DNA of 64,000 nt. Source: Microglena sp. YARC. Taxonomy: Eukaryota; Chlorophyta; Chlorophyceae; Chlamydomonadales; Chlamydomonadaceae. The stretch is from positions 34,043,763 through 34,107,762 of the forward strand of contig CM039464.1 of NCBI GenBank assembly GCA_022414725.1, written 5' to 3'. Both the position numbers and the translations under genes were made by a program. Position 1 is the first letter of the stretch. Every line of letters begins with the position of its first letter. The notes under the pieces are model-generated. The model was given only the letters and a program-made list of their open reading frames with translations, was not told the origin of the DNA and ran no database searches. Of this stretch, positions 63,891 through 64,000 are shown piece after piece.

Positions 63891-64000
63891 AATACCGGTA
63901 TAGAAAACGTCACAACGAGAAATTGAAAAAGAGATGAAATAGGGAACAAAACAGGCGGCACCCAGCAGTAAAGCGACGAAACTGCCCAATATAGCAGTGG
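63891..64000. other. window end, nothing recognised
   Basis: Short purine-rich sequence without features. Confidence 0.4.

Overview
This window looks like nuclear DNA of a eukaryote. The evidence is split exons whose GT/AG borders keep the reading phase, introns of up to several kb, tRNA-derived SINE-like repeats, many small inverted-repeat transposons and long minisatellites. Two interstitial tracts of the TTTAGGG telomere type, together with SRCR, GT90 and ARM-RING proteins, would suit a green alga, but the species cannot be fixed from the sequence.

Layout. 1-2.8 kb: no gene, but a 318-bp LTR element of the TRIM type (696-1013) and a 31-bp minisatellite. 2.8-16.5 kb (+): one secreted-type gene with six recognisable exons joined by five phase-1 introns. 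Its order is a Cys-rich module, an SRCR domain, and a PI-PLC X-type catalytic domain interrupted by a 113-residue Cys-rich insert, then a Cys-rich tail. Its introns hold 44-bp, 39-bp and 88-bp arrays and hAT-like MITEs. 18.4-36.5 kb: an inverted duplication. The left arm carries an ARM-repeat plus RING gene on +, the right arm a diverged copy on -. Two left-arm MITEs have empty sites in the right arm. The right arm is bracketed by a 1.15-kb direct repeat. 38-40.4 kb: retroelement RNase H relic and a tandem PIP-like ITDFF segment. 40.4-47.8 kb (-): a GT90/CAP10 glycosyltransferase gene whose introns contain tandemly copied exon pieces. 47.8-58.3 kb: a 10.5-kb 33-bp minisatellite, noisy in its first half and almost perfect in its second. 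58.3-64 kb: SINE-like repeats, MITEs, tandem repeats and a Tc1/mariner-like transposase relic.

The most notable points are three in-frame TAG codons inside otherwise well-supported exons (5297, 12762, 23893) while the three clearest natural stops are TGA; the inverted ARM-RING duplication; and a set of five hAT-type MITEs with readable 8-bp target duplications. Single-base frameshifts in several genes sit at short homopolymers, and the window shows raw-read-like noise elsewhere, so consensus error is a serious alternative to gene decay.
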